Below are positions 48,513-58,091 of a stretch of 64,000 nucleotides of DNA, in pieces. The notes beneath the pieces are model-generated. The model did no database searches and had not been told where the DNA came from. It worked only from the letters and a program-made list of their open reading frames with translations. Positions within the stretch are counted from its first letter, which is position 1, and every line of letters starts with the position of its first letter. Origin of the DNA: Bordetella ansorpii (GTDB lineage: Bacteria; Pseudomonadota; Gammaproteobacteria; Burkholderiales; Burkholderiaceae_B); NCBI RefSeq assembly GCF_900078705.1, contig NZ_FKIF01000008.1, positions 310,001 through 374,000 of the forward strand, read 5' to 3'. Made by a program: the position numbers and the translations under genes.

Positions 48513-49535
48513 ATGCTGAATCGACTTCTGGCCTCACGCCCGGTGACCCGGCTGTTGCGGTACGCCTACCGCTACACCCACCCGCGCGCCATGCGCCATA
48601 ACCAGGCGTTCTGGCCGCTGGTGGCTGTCCGGCGCGACGAGAACGCACGCCTGATCGAGTGCAGGATCCGCGGCGCGTCCTATTCGCCGGCGCTGACCGA
48701 CCTGGATGAGGTGCCGCGCCACCCCGGCCAATCGTGCCATCTGATCCTCAGCGGACCCTCCGTTGCCCAGATCGACTATTCCTTGCTAGACCTGGGCAAC
48801 GTCATGGGGGTCAACGGATCGATCGCGCTGCAGGCGCGTTTTCCCGAGCTGAAATTCAATTATTACGCCATGCTGGACACCGGCTTCATGAGCCGGCGCC
48901 GCCACATGGTCGAGCAGATCCTCAGCCAGGATCTGCTGCTGTTCACCACCCCCGAGGCCGTGAAGTGGATTGCGCTGAACGTGCCGGCCAGGCGCATCGC
49001 CTGCCGCCTGGCCGTGTTCGAGGAAGTGCACCAACGCACGATGCAGCCGCGGCCCACGCCAGGGCAACTGACCGAGCAACTGCGCGGCGATCCGGATCTC
49101 ATCCTGTTCGACGCCTACCGGCCCGTGCATGCGCACGGCTTCAGCCTGGACGTGCGGCGCGGGCTGTTCGGCGCGGGCACGGTGGCCTACAGCGCCCTGC
49201 AGTTCCTGGTCTGGCTGGGGTTCGGTCGCATCTACATACACGGGCTGGACATGAAGAACGCCGCCAGCCAGCCGCGTTTCTACGAAACCGAGAAAGACCG
49301 GCTGGGCACGGCGTTGGATCGCCAGTTCGCCGGCCATATCGAACCCGCCTTCCGCGATGCCAGCGTGCTGCTGCGCCAGCGCGGCGTGCAGGTCTACAAC
49401 CTGTCGATGGATAGCGCCCTGGGCGACGACGTCTTCCCGAAGATCGATTGGCGGACGTTGATTTCGTCCCGCCACTTCCAGGCGGACGGTGTCGTGCATT
49501 CGGACTCCCCGGCGGCGGACGCAGTTCGTCCATGA
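48513..49535 (+). CDS. DUF115/MptE-like domain protein, probable surface polysaccharide biosynthesis
   Basis: A 340-residue protein. The block CHLILSGPSVAQIDYSLLDL followed by VMGVNGSIAL resembles the DUF115/MptE-like fold (G-P-S ... N-G-S) found in glycan-modifying enzymes. Later FGAGTVAYSALQFLVWLGFG followed by IYIHGLDMKN fits the same family, with the G-x-D near the second core. The start overlaps nothing upstream. Its stop overlaps the start of a GT4 glycosyltransferase gene (ATGA), so the two are coupled. A role in LPS core or capsule synthesis is inferred from this pairing. Confidence 0.65.
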   Translation: MLNRLLASRPVTRLLRYAYRYTHPRAMRHNQAFWPLVAVRRDENARLIECRIRGASYSPALTDLDEVPRHPGQSCHLILSGPSVAQIDYSLLDLGNVMGVNGSIALQARFPELKFNYYAMLDTGFMSRRRHMVEQILSQDLLLFTTPEAVKWIALNVPARRIACRLAVFEEVHQRTMQPRPTPGQLTEQLRGDPDLILFDAYRPVHAHGFSLDVRRGLFGAGTVAYSALQFLVWLGFGRIYIHGLDMKNAASQPRFYETEKDRLGTALDRQFAGHIEPAFRDASVLLRQRGVQVYNLSMDSALGDDVFPKIDWRTLISSRHFQADGVVHSDSPAADAVRP

Positions 49536-50656
49536 AGATTCTGTATACCAATTTCCACGGCGGCGACGGTGGTGGGCACACGACCTATGTCATGACCCTG
49601 GCCAACGCCCTGGCCGCGCGTCACGAGGTCACGGTGGCTGCGCCGGCTTCCAGCCGCCTGTTCGCCCGCGCCAGCGAGTCCGCCGCGCTGCGGGCCGTCG
49701 CCGTGCCGTTCTCGTCGCGCGTGAGCCGCATATGGCGGGAATGCCTGAGCTTTCGCCGGCTGCTGCGGCGCGAACAGTTCGACGTGGTGCACGTCAACGG
49801 CTCGTCGGACCATCGCCTGGTGATGCTGGCCATGCTGGGCATGGGCCGCCGCCGGCCGGGGGTGGTTTACACCAAGCACAACGATCTGTGGGCCGGCAGC
49901 GCCGGCAACCTGATCCGCGCCCGCCTGGCCACGGATCGCGTGGTGTGCGTGTGCGAGTACACCCGCCGCGCGCTGTCCGCGTCGCCCTACGGCAACTCCG
50001 GCCTGCGCGTGGTGCACAACGGCGTGGACACCGACCACTACGCCCCGGCCGATGCCGGCGCCGTGCAGGCCGCCCGGCGCCAGTTCGCTCCGCAGGCGGG
50101 CGAGGACGCGCTGCTGGTGGGCAGCAATGCCGGCACGCCCGACTACAAGGGCTGGATCGACATGGTCGAAGCCGTGGCCGAGCTGCCGGAAGAGAAACGC
50201 CGCAAGGTGTTCGTGCTGCTGGCGGGCCAGCCGCCCACCGATGCGCAGCACGAGCGGGTCCGCGCGCTGGGCATGGCTGACAACGTCATCTTCGCCGGGC
50301 TGCTGCAGGATGTGCGCCCGTTCATCGCGGCGTTGGACCTGGGCTTCGTGTTGTCCCATCAAGAGACCATTTCTTTCGCCTGCCGAGAAATGATGGCGAT
50401 GGGCAAGCCCGTCATCGTCAGCCGCGTGGGCGGCCTGCCCGAGAACGTGACGGATGGCCGCGACGGCTGGATCGTGCCGGCGCGCACGCCCAAGGCGGTG
50501 ACCCAGGTGTTGTCGGACGTTCTGGACGATCGCGAGGGGTTGGTCCGCATGGGGGCGCAAGCGCGCCTGCGCAGCCTGCGCGAGTTCTCGCTGGACATGT
50601 TCGTGCAGGGAACCGAGGCGGTCTACGAGGAACTGCGCCAGGAGCGCGCGCGCTAG
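49532..50656 (+). CDS. GT4-type glycosyltransferase
   Basis: A 374-residue protein with the GT-B fold. MKILYTNFHGGDGGGHTTYV is the N-terminal glycine loop, and RVVHNGVDTDHYAPA is the linker block typical of family 4. The C-terminal donor site is FAGLLQDVRPFIAALDLGFV, then SHQETISFACREMMAMGKPV, where the second glutamate of the E-x7-E motif can be seen. It transfers a sugar, probably to lipopolysaccharide or another surface glycan. It is translationally coupled to the preceding gene. The ATG at 49532 is fixed by the overlap and the conserved N terminus. Confidence 0.92.
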   Translation: MKILYTNFHGGDGGGHTTYVMTLANALAARHEVTVAAPASSRLFARASESAALRAVAVPFSSRVSRIWRECLSFRRLLRREQFDVVHVNGSSDHRLVMLAMLGMGRRRPGVVYTKHNDLWAGSAGNLIRARLATDRVVCVCEYTRRALSASPYGNSGLRVVHNGVDTDHYAPADAGAVQAARRQFAPQAGEDALLVGSNAGTPDYKGWIDMVEAVAELPEEKRRKVFVLLAGQPPTDAQHERVRALGMADNVIFAGLLQDVRPFIAALDLGFVLSHQETISFACREMMAMGKPVIVSRVGGLPENVTDGRDGWIVPARTPKAVTQVLSDVLDDREGLVRMGAQARLRSLREFSLDMFVQGTEAVYEELRQERAR

Positions 50657-50709
50657 TTCCTGCCCGGCACGCAGCCAGGCCCGAGGCCGCGGCGGGGCTT
50701 GCCGGCGCG

Positions 50710-51741
50710 CTACTTCGCCGGCCGGTACTTGAACGACGCCCGGATGATGCCGTGGTCGTTGGTGCCGCTGGTCTTGTGGTTGTCGAAGTTCAGGTGATCG
50801 TTGTTGACCAGCATGCCGTCGAACATCCAGATGCGCTTGCGGCTGTGGTCGTAGAACTCCTGGCTGACCAGGATCTGGTCCAGTGACTCGCGCTGGTCCT
50901 GGAAGACGTGGGTGTAGTAGACGTCCCGCGTGTCCCGATACTCTTGCAGGGTTTGCGCGGTGTACAGCGCCACGTCGCCGCCGCCCTGCGCATCGCCCAT
51001 CAGATAACGCGGCTGCCCGGTCAGGATGTTGGCCGTGTTGCTGTGCTGGTCGTCGTTGATGTCGCCCAGCACCACCACCGGCACGTCGGTGTTCTTCAAC
51101 TGTTCGGTCAGCAGGTAGCGCAGCGCGGCCGCCTCGGCGGTACGGCGAATGGTGGACAGCGCATTGCCCAAGGCGTTGCCGTGCTTGGCGTAATGCGTCT
51201 TGTCGGCCTTGTACCAGCCTTCGTTGTAGACCTCGGTGGGCCGCTTGGACTTCAGGTGGCACACGTAGAAGTGCACGTCGGGGCTTTTGTCGTGGGGGCG
51301 CGCCACGAAATGCAGCACGGGCCGCGAGAAGCCCGAGATGTTCACCTCGATCAGCGGGGTCTGCGGATCGTCGCCCTGCGACTGCAGGATGAAGCCCTCG
51401 GGGAAGTCCTCGATCCAGTCCGGTTCGCCCACCAGCAGGCCGCGGCGCACGATGGCGGCGCAGACGATCTTGCCGCCATCGGCATCCGCGGGCGTCAGCA
51501 CGTCGTACTGGTCGGTGGCCTCGATGCGTTCGAGGGCATCCGTCAGCGCCTGGGCGTGCCAGAGCTCCTGGAAACCGAACACGTCGGCCTGCATCAGGCC
51601 GATCTGGTGGGCCGTCCAGGCGATCTTCATGTCGTACTGCGCCTGCGACCAGCCATCCTTGTCCGTGTCGTAGATCGGCAGGCCGGGCAGGTTCAGGTTG
51701 TACAGATTGAACGTGGCGATATGGAACGTCGAGAGATTCAT
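50710..51741 (-). CDS. Endonuclease/exonuclease/phosphatase family protein
   Basis: A 343-residue protein. FHIATFNLYNLNLPG (Asn of the active site), VFGFQELWHAQALTDAL (metal-binding Glu), FYVCHLKSKRPTEV (His), VVVLGDINDDQHSNTANIL (D-x-N) and TSGTNDHGIIRASFKY (Asp-His) are the family motifs in order, all present. It should be an active metal-dependent phosphodiesterase or nuclease. There is no signal peptide, so it acts in the cytoplasm. It is a single gene, convergent with the glycosyltransferase. Confidence 0.9.
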   Translation of the reverse strand: MNLSTFHIATFNLYNLNLPGLPIYDTDKDGWSQAQYDMKIAWTAHQIGLMQADVFGFQELWHAQALTDALERIEATDQYDVLTPADADGGKIVCAAIVRRGLLVGEPDWIEDFPEGFILQSQGDDPQTPLIEVNISGFSRPVLHFVARPHDKSPDVHFYVCHLKSKRPTEVYNEGWYKADKTHYAKHGNALGNALSTIRRTAEAAALRYLLTEQLKNTDVPVVVLGDINDDQHSNTANILTGQPRYLMGDAQGGGDVALYTAQTLQEYRDTRDVYYTHVFQDQRESLDQILVSQEFYDHSRKRIWMFDGMLVNNDHLNFDNHKTSGTNDHGIIRASFKYRPAK

Positions 51742-51957
51742 GGCGGGCTCCGGGGTGGACCGCGTTCGAATCTAGTGCCGGCATATGACAGAAGGAATGC
51801 GTGAAATAACAGGAAAAACAATTGGAAATAAGTGACGTTGCCAGAAGATGCGCTGGGGGTGTCATTATGCGAATTCCGCTCAAGTTAAAGACAAACCCAA
51901 TTCACGCTGTTTTTCATATAAAGCTCGGTCGTCCTCTTTCCCCTGCCCGGAGTTGCC

Positions 51958-52998
51958 ATGTCCCCGTTGTTGCCCACTACGCTGGTCGGTTCGTATGCCC
52001 AGCCGGAATGGCTGATCGATCGCAAGCGCTTAGGCGACCGCTTCCCGCCGCGCGTGCGTGCCCAGGAACTGTGGCGCGTGGCTCCCGAACTGCTGGAAGA
52101 AGCGCAGGACGATGCCACGCTGCTGGCGATCCGCGCGCAGGAAGAGGCCGGCCTGGACATCGTGACCGATGGCGAAGTGCGCCGCGAGAGCTACTCCAAC
52201 CGCTTCGCCACCGCCCTGGAAGGCGTGGATATCGACAACCCCGGCTCGGCGCTGGACCGCAGCGGCCATCCCAACCCGGTGCCGCGCGTGGTCGGCAAGA
52301 TCCGCCGCAAGCATGCGGTGCAGGTGCGCGACGTGCAGTTCCTGCGCGCCCATACCGACCGCCAGATCAAGATCACGGTGCCCGGCCCGTTCACCATGGC
52401 CCAGCAGGCGCAGAACGATTTCTACGCCTCGGAAGCCGAGATGGCCATGGATTACGCCGAGGCCGTCAACGCCGAGATCCGCGACATGTTCGCGGCCGGC
52501 GCCGACGTGGTGCAGATCGACGAGCCCTATATGCAGGCGCGCCCCGAGAAGGCCCGCGAATACGGCGTGGAAGTGCTGAACCGCGCGCTGGAAGGCGTCA
52601 CTGGCCGCACCGCCGTGCACATCTGCTTCGGGTATGCCGCCGTCATCCACGCGCGTCCGAACGGCTACTCGTTCCTGCCCGAGCTGTGCGGCTGCAAGGC
52701 GCACCAGATCTCCATCGAGACGGCCCAGTCGAACCTGGACTGCTCGGTGCTGGAATCGCTGTCCAACAAGGAAATCATGCTGGGCGTGCTGGACCTGTCG
52801 ACCCATGAGATCGAGCAGCCCGAGGCGGTGGCCGCGCGCATCCGCCGCGCGCTGCCGTACGTGGCGCCCGAGCGCCTGATCATCGCGCCCGACTGCGGCC
52901 TGAAGTATCTGCCGCGCGACGTGGCCTTCGGCAAGATGAAGGCGATGGTCGAGGGCGCGAAGATCGTGCGTGCCGAACTTGCCGTGCGCCTGGCCTGA
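51958..52998 (+). CDS. Short MetE-like protein (cobalamin-independent methionine synthase family, C-terminal domain)
   Basis: A 346-residue protein. LLPTTLVGSYAQPEWL begins the barrel. IVTDGEVRRESYSNRFA, TVPGPFTMAQQ, and VVQIDEPYM (Asp-Glu-Pro at 188-190) follow. The zinc ligands His221-x-Cys223 (AVHICFGYA), Glu254 (ISIETAQSNL) and Cys313 (APDCGLKYLPR) are all present. It has only the catalytic half of MetE (about 750 residues), like archaeal core methionine synthases and 5-methyltetrahydropteroyl-type demethylases. It may transfer a methyl group to homocysteine or act on another thiol. A Bug receptor gene follows two bases later, so the two are one operon. Confidence 0.88.
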   Translation: MSPLLPTTLVGSYAQPEWLIDRKRLGDRFPPRVRAQELWRVAPELLEEAQDDATLLAIRAQEEAGLDIVTDGEVRRESYSNRFATALEGVDIDNPGSALDRSGHPNPVPRVVGKIRRKHAVQVRDVQFLRAHTDRQIKITVPGPFTMAQQAQNDFYASEAEMAMDYAEAVNAEIRDMFAAGADVVQIDEPYMQARPEKAREYGVEVLNRALEGVTGRTAVHICFGYAAVIHARPNGYSFLPELCGCKAHQISIETAQSNLDCSVLESLSNKEIMLGVLDLSTHEIEQPEAVAARIRRALPYVAPERLIIAPDCGLKYLPRDVAFGKMKAMVEGAKIVRAELAVRLA

Positions 52999-53000
52999 CC

Positions 53001-53957
53001 ATGATCCGCAGACTATTCGCCTTGTCCCTGGCGATGCTGCCATGCCTGGCCGCGGCGCAGGATTTTCCCACGCACCCCATCACCATCGTGGTGCCCGTGC
53101 CGCCCGGCGGGATCGTCGACCTGGCCGCGCGCCTGGCCAGCGAGCCGCTGTCCACCCACCTGGGCCAGCCGGTCGTCATCGACAACCGCGCGGGGGCCAG
53201 CGGCAACATCGCCTATGCCATGGTGGCGGGCGCGCAGCCCGACGGCTACACGCTGCTGGCCTCGTACTCGATGTACCACGTGGGCAATCCCTCGATGTTC
53301 ACCAACCTGCGCTGGACGTCCGGATCGTTCAAGCCGGTGGGCATGGTGGCCGTGTCGCCGCACGTGGTCACGGTGCATCCGTCGCTGCCGGTGCACAACC
53401 TGAAAGAGCTGGTGGCCTACGCCAAGTCCCATCCAGGCGAGGTCAACTACGCCTCGCAGGGCAGCGGCTCGGTGCCGCACGTGGGTACGGAACTGCTGAA
53501 GCAGATGACGGGCACGGACATGGTGCACGTGCCGTACAAAGGCTCGGGCCCCGCCATCCAGGACGTGCTGTCCGGCCGCGTCCAGCTGTTCGTGACGACG
53601 CCGCCGTCGGTGATCGGCCACATCCAGATGGGCAGGCTGCGCGCCATCGCGGTCGCCGGCCGCGAACGCCATCCGATGATCCCGGACGTGCCCACGGCTG
53701 CCGAACAAGGCTATCCCGGCTTCGAACTCGACGCCTGGGTCTCGCTGTTCGCACCGGCCGGCACGCCCGACGCCGTGGTCAGCAAGATCAGCGCGGCGCT
53801 GGAAGAGGGCTTGAAGAAGCCCGAGATCATCAAGACGGCGGAAGAGGCGGGGGTACGCGTCAACTATGAGAACCCGGAAAAGTTGGGCGAAACCGTTGCC
53901 CGCGACACCGCGCATTGGTCGCAGGTGATCAAGTCGGCGAACATCACGGTGAATTGA
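53001..53957 (+). CDS. Bug-type periplasmic substrate-binding protein (TctC family)
   Basis: A 318-residue protein with a signal peptide (MIRRLFALSLAMLPCLAAAQ). DFPTHPITIVVPVPPGGIVD and VVIDNRAGASGNIAYAMVAG are Bug signatures. HVPYKGSGPAIQDVLSGRVQ and RLRAIAVAGRERHPMIPDVP complete the fold. It is co-transcribed with the short MetE-like gene, so its ligand could be a methylated or sulfur compound (inference from context only). It is clearly different from the other Bug protein at 43607-44575. Confidence 0.94.
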   Translation: MIRRLFALSLAMLPCLAAAQDFPTHPITIVVPVPPGGIVDLAARLASEPLSTHLGQPVVIDNRAGASGNIAYAMVAGAQPDGYTLLASYSMYHVGNPSMFTNLRWTSGSFKPVGMVAVSPHVVTVHPSLPVHNLKELVAYAKSHPGEVNYASQGSGSVPHVGTELLKQMTGTDMVHVPYKGSGPAIQDVLSGRVQLFVTTPPSVIGHIQMGRLRAIAVAGRERHPMIPDVPTAAEQGYPGFELDAWVSLFAPAGTPDAVVSKISAALEEGLKKPEIIKTAEEAGVRVNYENPEKLGETVARDTAHWSQVIKSANITVN

Positions 53958-54364
53958 GCGGCGCCGCCTGCCGGCCGGTGTTGCTGGCGCCTTGTCGGGT
54001 TCCTCTGGCGCCTGCGTCATCACTGCGAACGCTCGTCCGCGCGCTGCGAGCGAGCGTTCCTGGCCATGCCGCAGGCTCACCGCAGCGGAATGCGGCGGTC
54101 GTAAAACGTCTGTTTCCCGATATCCGCCAAGATATCGCAACGCTTGAGAACCCCTGTTTTCCGACGCACCCCCGATGCCGCGGGTTCATTCAACACAAGC
54201 GCCCCGCAAGCAGCAGAGGGGTTTCAACCGGACAATTCGAGACGCCTTGAGCCTGCGGCATGGCGGAGGGGTCGCGCCCGGAGCGCGAAAGCGCGAGGAC
54301 GAGAATCCGCAGCCATGGCGCAGGCGCTCAAGAACTCAGAACTTCCCCCAGCAAAACCCGCCCT
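53958..54364. other. Intergenic region between converging operons
   Basis: No convincing gene is seen. An imperfect GAACGCTC/GAGCGTTC pair lies at 54027-54056 (TGCGAACGCTCGTCC versus GCGAGCGAGCGTTC) and may act as terminator for the Bug gene. The remainder shows nothing clear. Confidence 0.4.
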
Positions 54365-55438
54365 TCACCGCAACGCCTGAATCTCCCGGGCAATCCCCGC
54401 CAACGGCAGGGACCGCTCCACGGCCCCCCGCTTGACTGCCTCCCGCGGCATTCCATACACGACGCAGCTTTCTTCGTCCTGGGCCAGCGTGCGGGCCCCC
54501 GCCGTGCGCATCTCCAACAGCCCGGCCGCGCCATCATCCCCCATCCCCGTCATGATGATGCCCAGCGCGTTCGCGCCCGCATGGCGCGCCACCGATCGGA
54601 ACAGCACGTCCACGGAAGGGCGGTGCCGGTTCACCAGCGGGCCGTCCAGTACGTCCACCAGGTATTGCGCACCGCTGCGCCGCATCGTCATGTGCTTGCC
54701 GCCGGGCGCGATCAGCGCCCGCCCCGGCAGCACGCGGTCGCCGCTGCGCGCCTCGCGCACCTCGATCCGGCTGATGCCGTCCAGCCGCGCCGCGAAGGCC
54801 GCCGTGAACTTCTCCGGCATGTGCTGCACGATGACGATGCCGGGGCATACGCGCGGCAGGCTGCTCAGCACTTCCTCCAGCGCCTGCGTCCCGCCGGTGG
54901 AGGTGCCCAGCGCCACGACCCGTTCCGTGGTCTGCAAGGGCGCCTGGACTTCCACTGGCGGCAGGACCGCATCCGCGCTGTAGCGCGGCGCAGGGGCGGG
55001 CACGGGCAGGACGCGGCGCACGTTGGCGCGCGCCGCGCCCCGTATCGTGTGGATCAGGTCGGCGGCCGACTCGGCCAGGAACTGGCGCAGGCCCAGTTTG
55101 GGTTTTTCCACCACCGCCACGGCGCCGGCGGCCAGCGCGTCCAGCGTGACGCGGGCGCCTTTCTCGGTCAGCGTCGAGCAGATCACCACCGGCGTGGGCC
55201 GCTGCTGCATCAGCAGACGCAGGAAGGTGAGGCCGTCCATGCGCGGCATCTCGATGTCCAGCACGATGACGTCCGGCCAGGCCTGCTGCATGCGGGCCAT
55301 CGCCAGCACCGGATCGGCCACGGCGTGCAGCACGTGAATGCCGGGCACCTCTTCCAGCACACCGGCCAGCACCTGCCGCACCACCGCCGAGTCATCGACG
55401 ATCATCACCCCGATCGGGGCGGAACGCGTGTCGCTCAT
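54365..55438 (-). CDS. cheB: CheB chemoreceptor methylesterase
   Basis: A 357-residue protein. The receiver domain has [12 protein letters not shown] and the phospho-acceptor Asp61 in [13 protein letters not shown]. The catalytic domain has Ser180 ([12 protein letters not shown]), His206 ([17 protein letters not shown]) and Asp302 ([12 protein letters not shown]), the full triad. It removes methyl or amide groups from chemoreceptors when phosphorylated by CheA. It is the last gene of the nine-gene operon. The start overlaps the CheR stop (ATGA). Confidence 0.96.
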   Translation of the reverse strand: MSDTRSAPIGVMIVDDSAVVRQVLAGVLEEVPGIHVLHAVADPVLAMARMQQAWPDVIVLDIEMPRMDGLTFLRLLMQQRPTPVVICSTLTEKGARVTLDALAAGAVAVVEKPKLGLRQFLAESAADLIHTIRGAARANVRRVLPVPAPAPRYSADAVLPPVEVQAPLQTTERVVALGTSTGGTQALEEVLSSLPRVCPGIVIVQHMPEKFTAAFAARLDGISRIEVREARSGDRVLPGRALIAPGGKHMTMRRSGAQYLVDVLDGPLVNRHRPSVDVLFRSVARHAGANALGIIMTGMGDDGAAGLLEMRTAGARTLAQDEESCVVYGMPREAVKRGAVERSLPLAGIAREIQALR

Positions 55439-56244
55439 GGTTTCCGGTACACCGAAGGCATCACCTGCTGCACGGGCAGCGCCAGGCCGTGCAGGCTTTC
55501 CGAATGGCCGATGTACAGCCAGCCACCGGGCTTGATGCGCGACAGCACGCGCTCGACCACCTGGCGCTTGGTCTCGCCGTTGAAATAGATCAGCACGTTG
55601 CGCAGGAAGGCCACGTCGAACTGGCCCAGCTCGGGCAGGTCGGCGTTCAGGTTGGCATGCGTGAAGTGCACGTGCTCGCGCACGCCGCGGTCCACCAGCA
55701 GCGTGCCCTCTTGTGCGCCGCGCCCCTTCAGGCAGTAGCGTTTCAGGTACTCCTGGGGAATCTGCCGGGTCCGTTGCTCGGGGTAGTGGCCCGTGCGGGC
55801 GCGCTGCAGCATGCGGGTGCTGATGTCCGTGCCGATCACTTCGAAGGCGCCGCCTCGCAGGCAGTCCTTCAGCACCATGGCGATCGAATAGGCCTCTTCT
55901 CCGCTCGAACTGGCGGCGCTCCAGGCGCGGACGGGCTGCGGCCCGCGCCGCTGGGCGTTGTCGCCCCCGAAGGCGCTGGCCAGCAGCTCGAAGTGGCGCG
56001 GCTCGCGGAAGAAATAGGTTTCGTTGGTGGTCAGCAGATCGATGGCGGTCTGCACTTCCTCGGCGTGGCCGCCGCTTTTCAGCAAGGCGAAGTAGGCGCC
56101 GTAGGTCTGCGTGCCGCAGGCGTGCAGGCGCTTGGACAGGCGGCCGGTGACCAGCGCCTTCTTGGCCGGCGACAGGTTGATGCCCGCCGCCTCGAAGATG
56201 AAGCGCTGGAACTGGCCGAATTCCTGGTCGCTGATGGTTTGCAT
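55435..56244 (-). CDS. cheR: CheR chemoreceptor methyltransferase
   Basis: A 269-residue protein. The N-terminal helical domain ([29 protein letters not shown]) leads to [18 protein letters not shown]. The S-adenosylmethionine-binding domain carries [51 protein letters not shown] and [12 protein letters not shown]. It methylates receptor glutamates. It is followed by cheB with ATGA overlap, the usual adaptation pair. No tetratricopeptide extension is present. Confidence 0.96.
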   Translation of the reverse strand: MQTISDQEFGQFQRFIFEAAGINLSPAKKALVTGRLSKRLHACGTQTYGAYFALLKSGGHAEEVQTAIDLLTTNETYFFREPRHFELLASAFGGDNAQRRGPQPVRAWSAASSSGEEAYSIAMVLKDCLRGGAFEVIGTDISTRMLQRARTGHYPEQRTRQIPQEYLKRYCLKGRGAQEGTLLVDRGVREHVHFTHANLNADLPELGQFDVAFLRNVLIYFNGETKRQVVERVLSRIKPGGWLYIGHSESLHGLALPVQQVMPSVYRKP

Positions 56245-56259
56245 GATGAATCCTTGCGT

Positions 56260-57522
56260 TCAGTCCGCGATGGGGGCGCGCGCGGGCGGCTCGCGCAGTT
56301 CGGCGATGCGCTCGGCATGCCGGCGCATCCAGCGGGGCACTTCCGCGCCGGTCATGGGCTTGCCGATGAAGAAACCCTGTCCGACATGGCAGCCCAACTG
56401 CTGCAGCAGCCGCCATTCCTCCATCGTCTCGATGCCTTCGGCGACCGACACCACGCCCAATTGCCTGGCCATGTCGATGGCCGACTTCAGGATGACGCGC
56501 AGGTTCTTGCGCTCGTTGGAATGGCGCACGAAGGCCCGGTCGATCTTCAGCTCGGTGAACGGAATGCGCGTGAGTTGCTGCATCGAAGAGAATCCCGTGC
56601 CGTAATCGTCGATCGACAAACCGAAGCCGCGCAGCCGCAGGCGCGCCAGCAGGCCACGCGCCTGGCTGTGCGAATCCACCACCGAACTCTCGGTGATCTC
56701 GAAGCAGATCTGCTCGGGCGTGGCTTCGGAATGCTGCACCAGTCTCATCAGGTCCTGTGTCAGACCGGGCCAGTCCAGCAGGCGCGGCGACAGGTTGACG
56801 GCGATCGACAGGCGCAGCCCGCGGCTGTTCCATATGCTCAGTTGACGCAGTGATTGCTCCAGCACGCGGAAGGTCAGCGGCTGGATCAGCCCGCATTGCT
56901 CGGCCGAGGGGATGAATTGTCCGGGCGAGATGGCGCCCAGTTCGGGATGCATCCAGCGGGCCAATGCTTCCATGCCGCGCACCAGCCCGGTGTGCATGTC
57001 CGCCTTGGGCTGGAAGTGCACCGCGATCTGGTCGTCGCGCAGGGCGGCCTCCAGCATGGCCGGCGTCATGGGCATGGCATCCGTGCGGCCCGAGGCGGGG
57101 CTGAAGCGGCCACGGCGCGTGGCGCGCCGCGACAGGGCTTCGGACAGCGCGTCCAGGGTCAGCGGCTTCTCCAGGCCGGCCAGCACCGAGACGCCCAGGT
57201 CGTTGCCGATGGCCAGCACCGAGTCGATCAGGGCGCTCTCGCGGCCGGAGGCGATGATGATGTCCGTCTCGGTTCCCCGGATGCGCAGCGCCTCGATCAG
57301 TTCGATGCCGTCCATGTGGGGCATTTCGATGTCGACGATCATCAGGTCGGGGGGCGCGGCAAGGGTGGCGATCAGATCCAGGGCCTGTACGCCGTCGCCG
57401 GCCTCGTGCACCCGCAGCGCGCCCAACTGGCGGCACAGCGCCGCCGCCATGCGGCGCTGCACGGCGCTGTCGTCGACGACCAGCACTGAACCGAGCGTGG
57501 GCCGGGAATCCCTGGGCGACAT
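56260..57522 (-). CDS. Response regulator with EAL domain (c-di-GMP phosphodiesterase type)
   Basis: A 420-residue protein. Residues 1-130 are a receiver with [12 protein letters not shown] and Asp64 in [13 protein letters not shown]. Residues 155-405 are an EAL domain: GMEALARW (184-191) keeps E-A-L, then [41 protein letters not shown] and [12 protein letters not shown]. The catalytic residues known from active EAL enzymes appear to be kept, so it probably degrades cyclic di-GMP under control of phosphorylation. Its place between cheW and cheR links this chemosensory system to c-di-GMP. Confidence 0.92.
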   Translation of the reverse strand: MSPRDSRPTLGSVLVVDDSAVQRRMAAALCRQLGALRVHEAGDGVQALDLIATLAAPPDLMIVDIEMPHMDGIELIEALRIRGTETDIIIASGRESALIDSVLAIGNDLGVSVLAGLEKPLTLDALSEALSRRATRRGRFSPASGRTDAMPMTPAMLEAALRDDQIAVHFQPKADMHTGLVRGMEALARWMHPELGAISPGQFIPSAEQCGLIQPLTFRVLEQSLRQLSIWNSRGLRLSIAVNLSPRLLDWPGLTQDLMRLVQHSEATPEQICFEITESSVVDSHSQARGLLARLRLRGFGLSIDDYGTGFSSMQQLTRIPFTELKIDRAFVRHSNERKNLRVILKSAIDMARQLGVVSVAEGIETMEEWRLLQQLGCHVGQGFFIGKPMTGAEVPRWMRRHAERIAELREPPARAPIAD

Positions 57523-57540
57523 GGAACCGCGCTGGCCGGG

Positions 57541-58077
57541 TTACGCGACGTGCGCGAGCACGGGCGGGGGTTCGCCCTGTTCACGTAGTTGTTCGTGGAA
57601 TTGCTCAAGCACGCTGACCGACAATGCGCGATCGACCGACAGCAGGATCACGAAACGGCCGCGCACCTTGCCCACGCCCGACAGGAAATCGGGGCGGATA
57701 CCGGCGCCGAAGGCCGGCGGCGGCTCGATGTCGGCCGGCGCGATCTCGATCACCTCGTTGACCGCATCGACGATCACGCCCAGCACTTGCCGGCCGGCGT
57801 CGGCGTCGTCGATCTCCACGATGACAATGCAGGTGCGCTTGGTGACGGGTGAGGCCGTACGGCCAAAGCGCACCTGCAGGTCCATGACGGGCACCACGGC
57901 GCCGCGCAGGTTGATGACCCCGCGGACCGATGGCGGCATCAGGGGAACCACTGTCAACGCTTCGTACTCGATGATCTCCTTGATCGACAGGATGCCGATG
58001 GCATAGGTCTCGCCGCCCAGCATGAACGTCAGGTATTGCGAGGCCTCGGCGCTGTGTACGGAGGGTGCGGCGTGCAT
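57541..58077 (-). CDS. cheW: CheW coupling protein
   Basis: A 178-residue protein with the CheW fold: [85 protein letters not shown], and [20 protein letters not shown]. It couples receptors to CheA. The start at 58077 is chosen for the conserved domain; a much longer open frame upstream is a shadow of the receptor gene. It lies 14 bases after the mcp stop. Confidence 0.96.
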   Translation of the reverse strand: MHAAPSVHSAEASQYLTFMLGGETYAIGILSIKEIIEYEALTVVPLMPPSVRGVINLRGAVVPVMDLQVRFGRTASPVTKRTCIVIVEIDDADAGRQVLGVIVDAVNEVIEIAPADIEPPPAFGAGIRPDFLSGVGKVRGRFVILLSVDRALSVSVLEQFHEQLREQGEPPPVLAHVA

Positions 58078-58091
58078 GGCGGATCTCCTGT

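Noticed and set aside
49394-51883. Minus-strand frame of 829 codons
   Set aside because: It covers the endonuclease/exonuclease/phosphatase gene and the glycosyltransferase in wrong frames. No domain is visible.
54365-57436. Very long minus-strand open frame of 1023 codons
   Set aside because: Only its last 357 codons (CheB) are a gene. The rest runs out of frame through cheR and the receiver-EAL gene, which have clear domains in another frame. High GC content removes stop codons.
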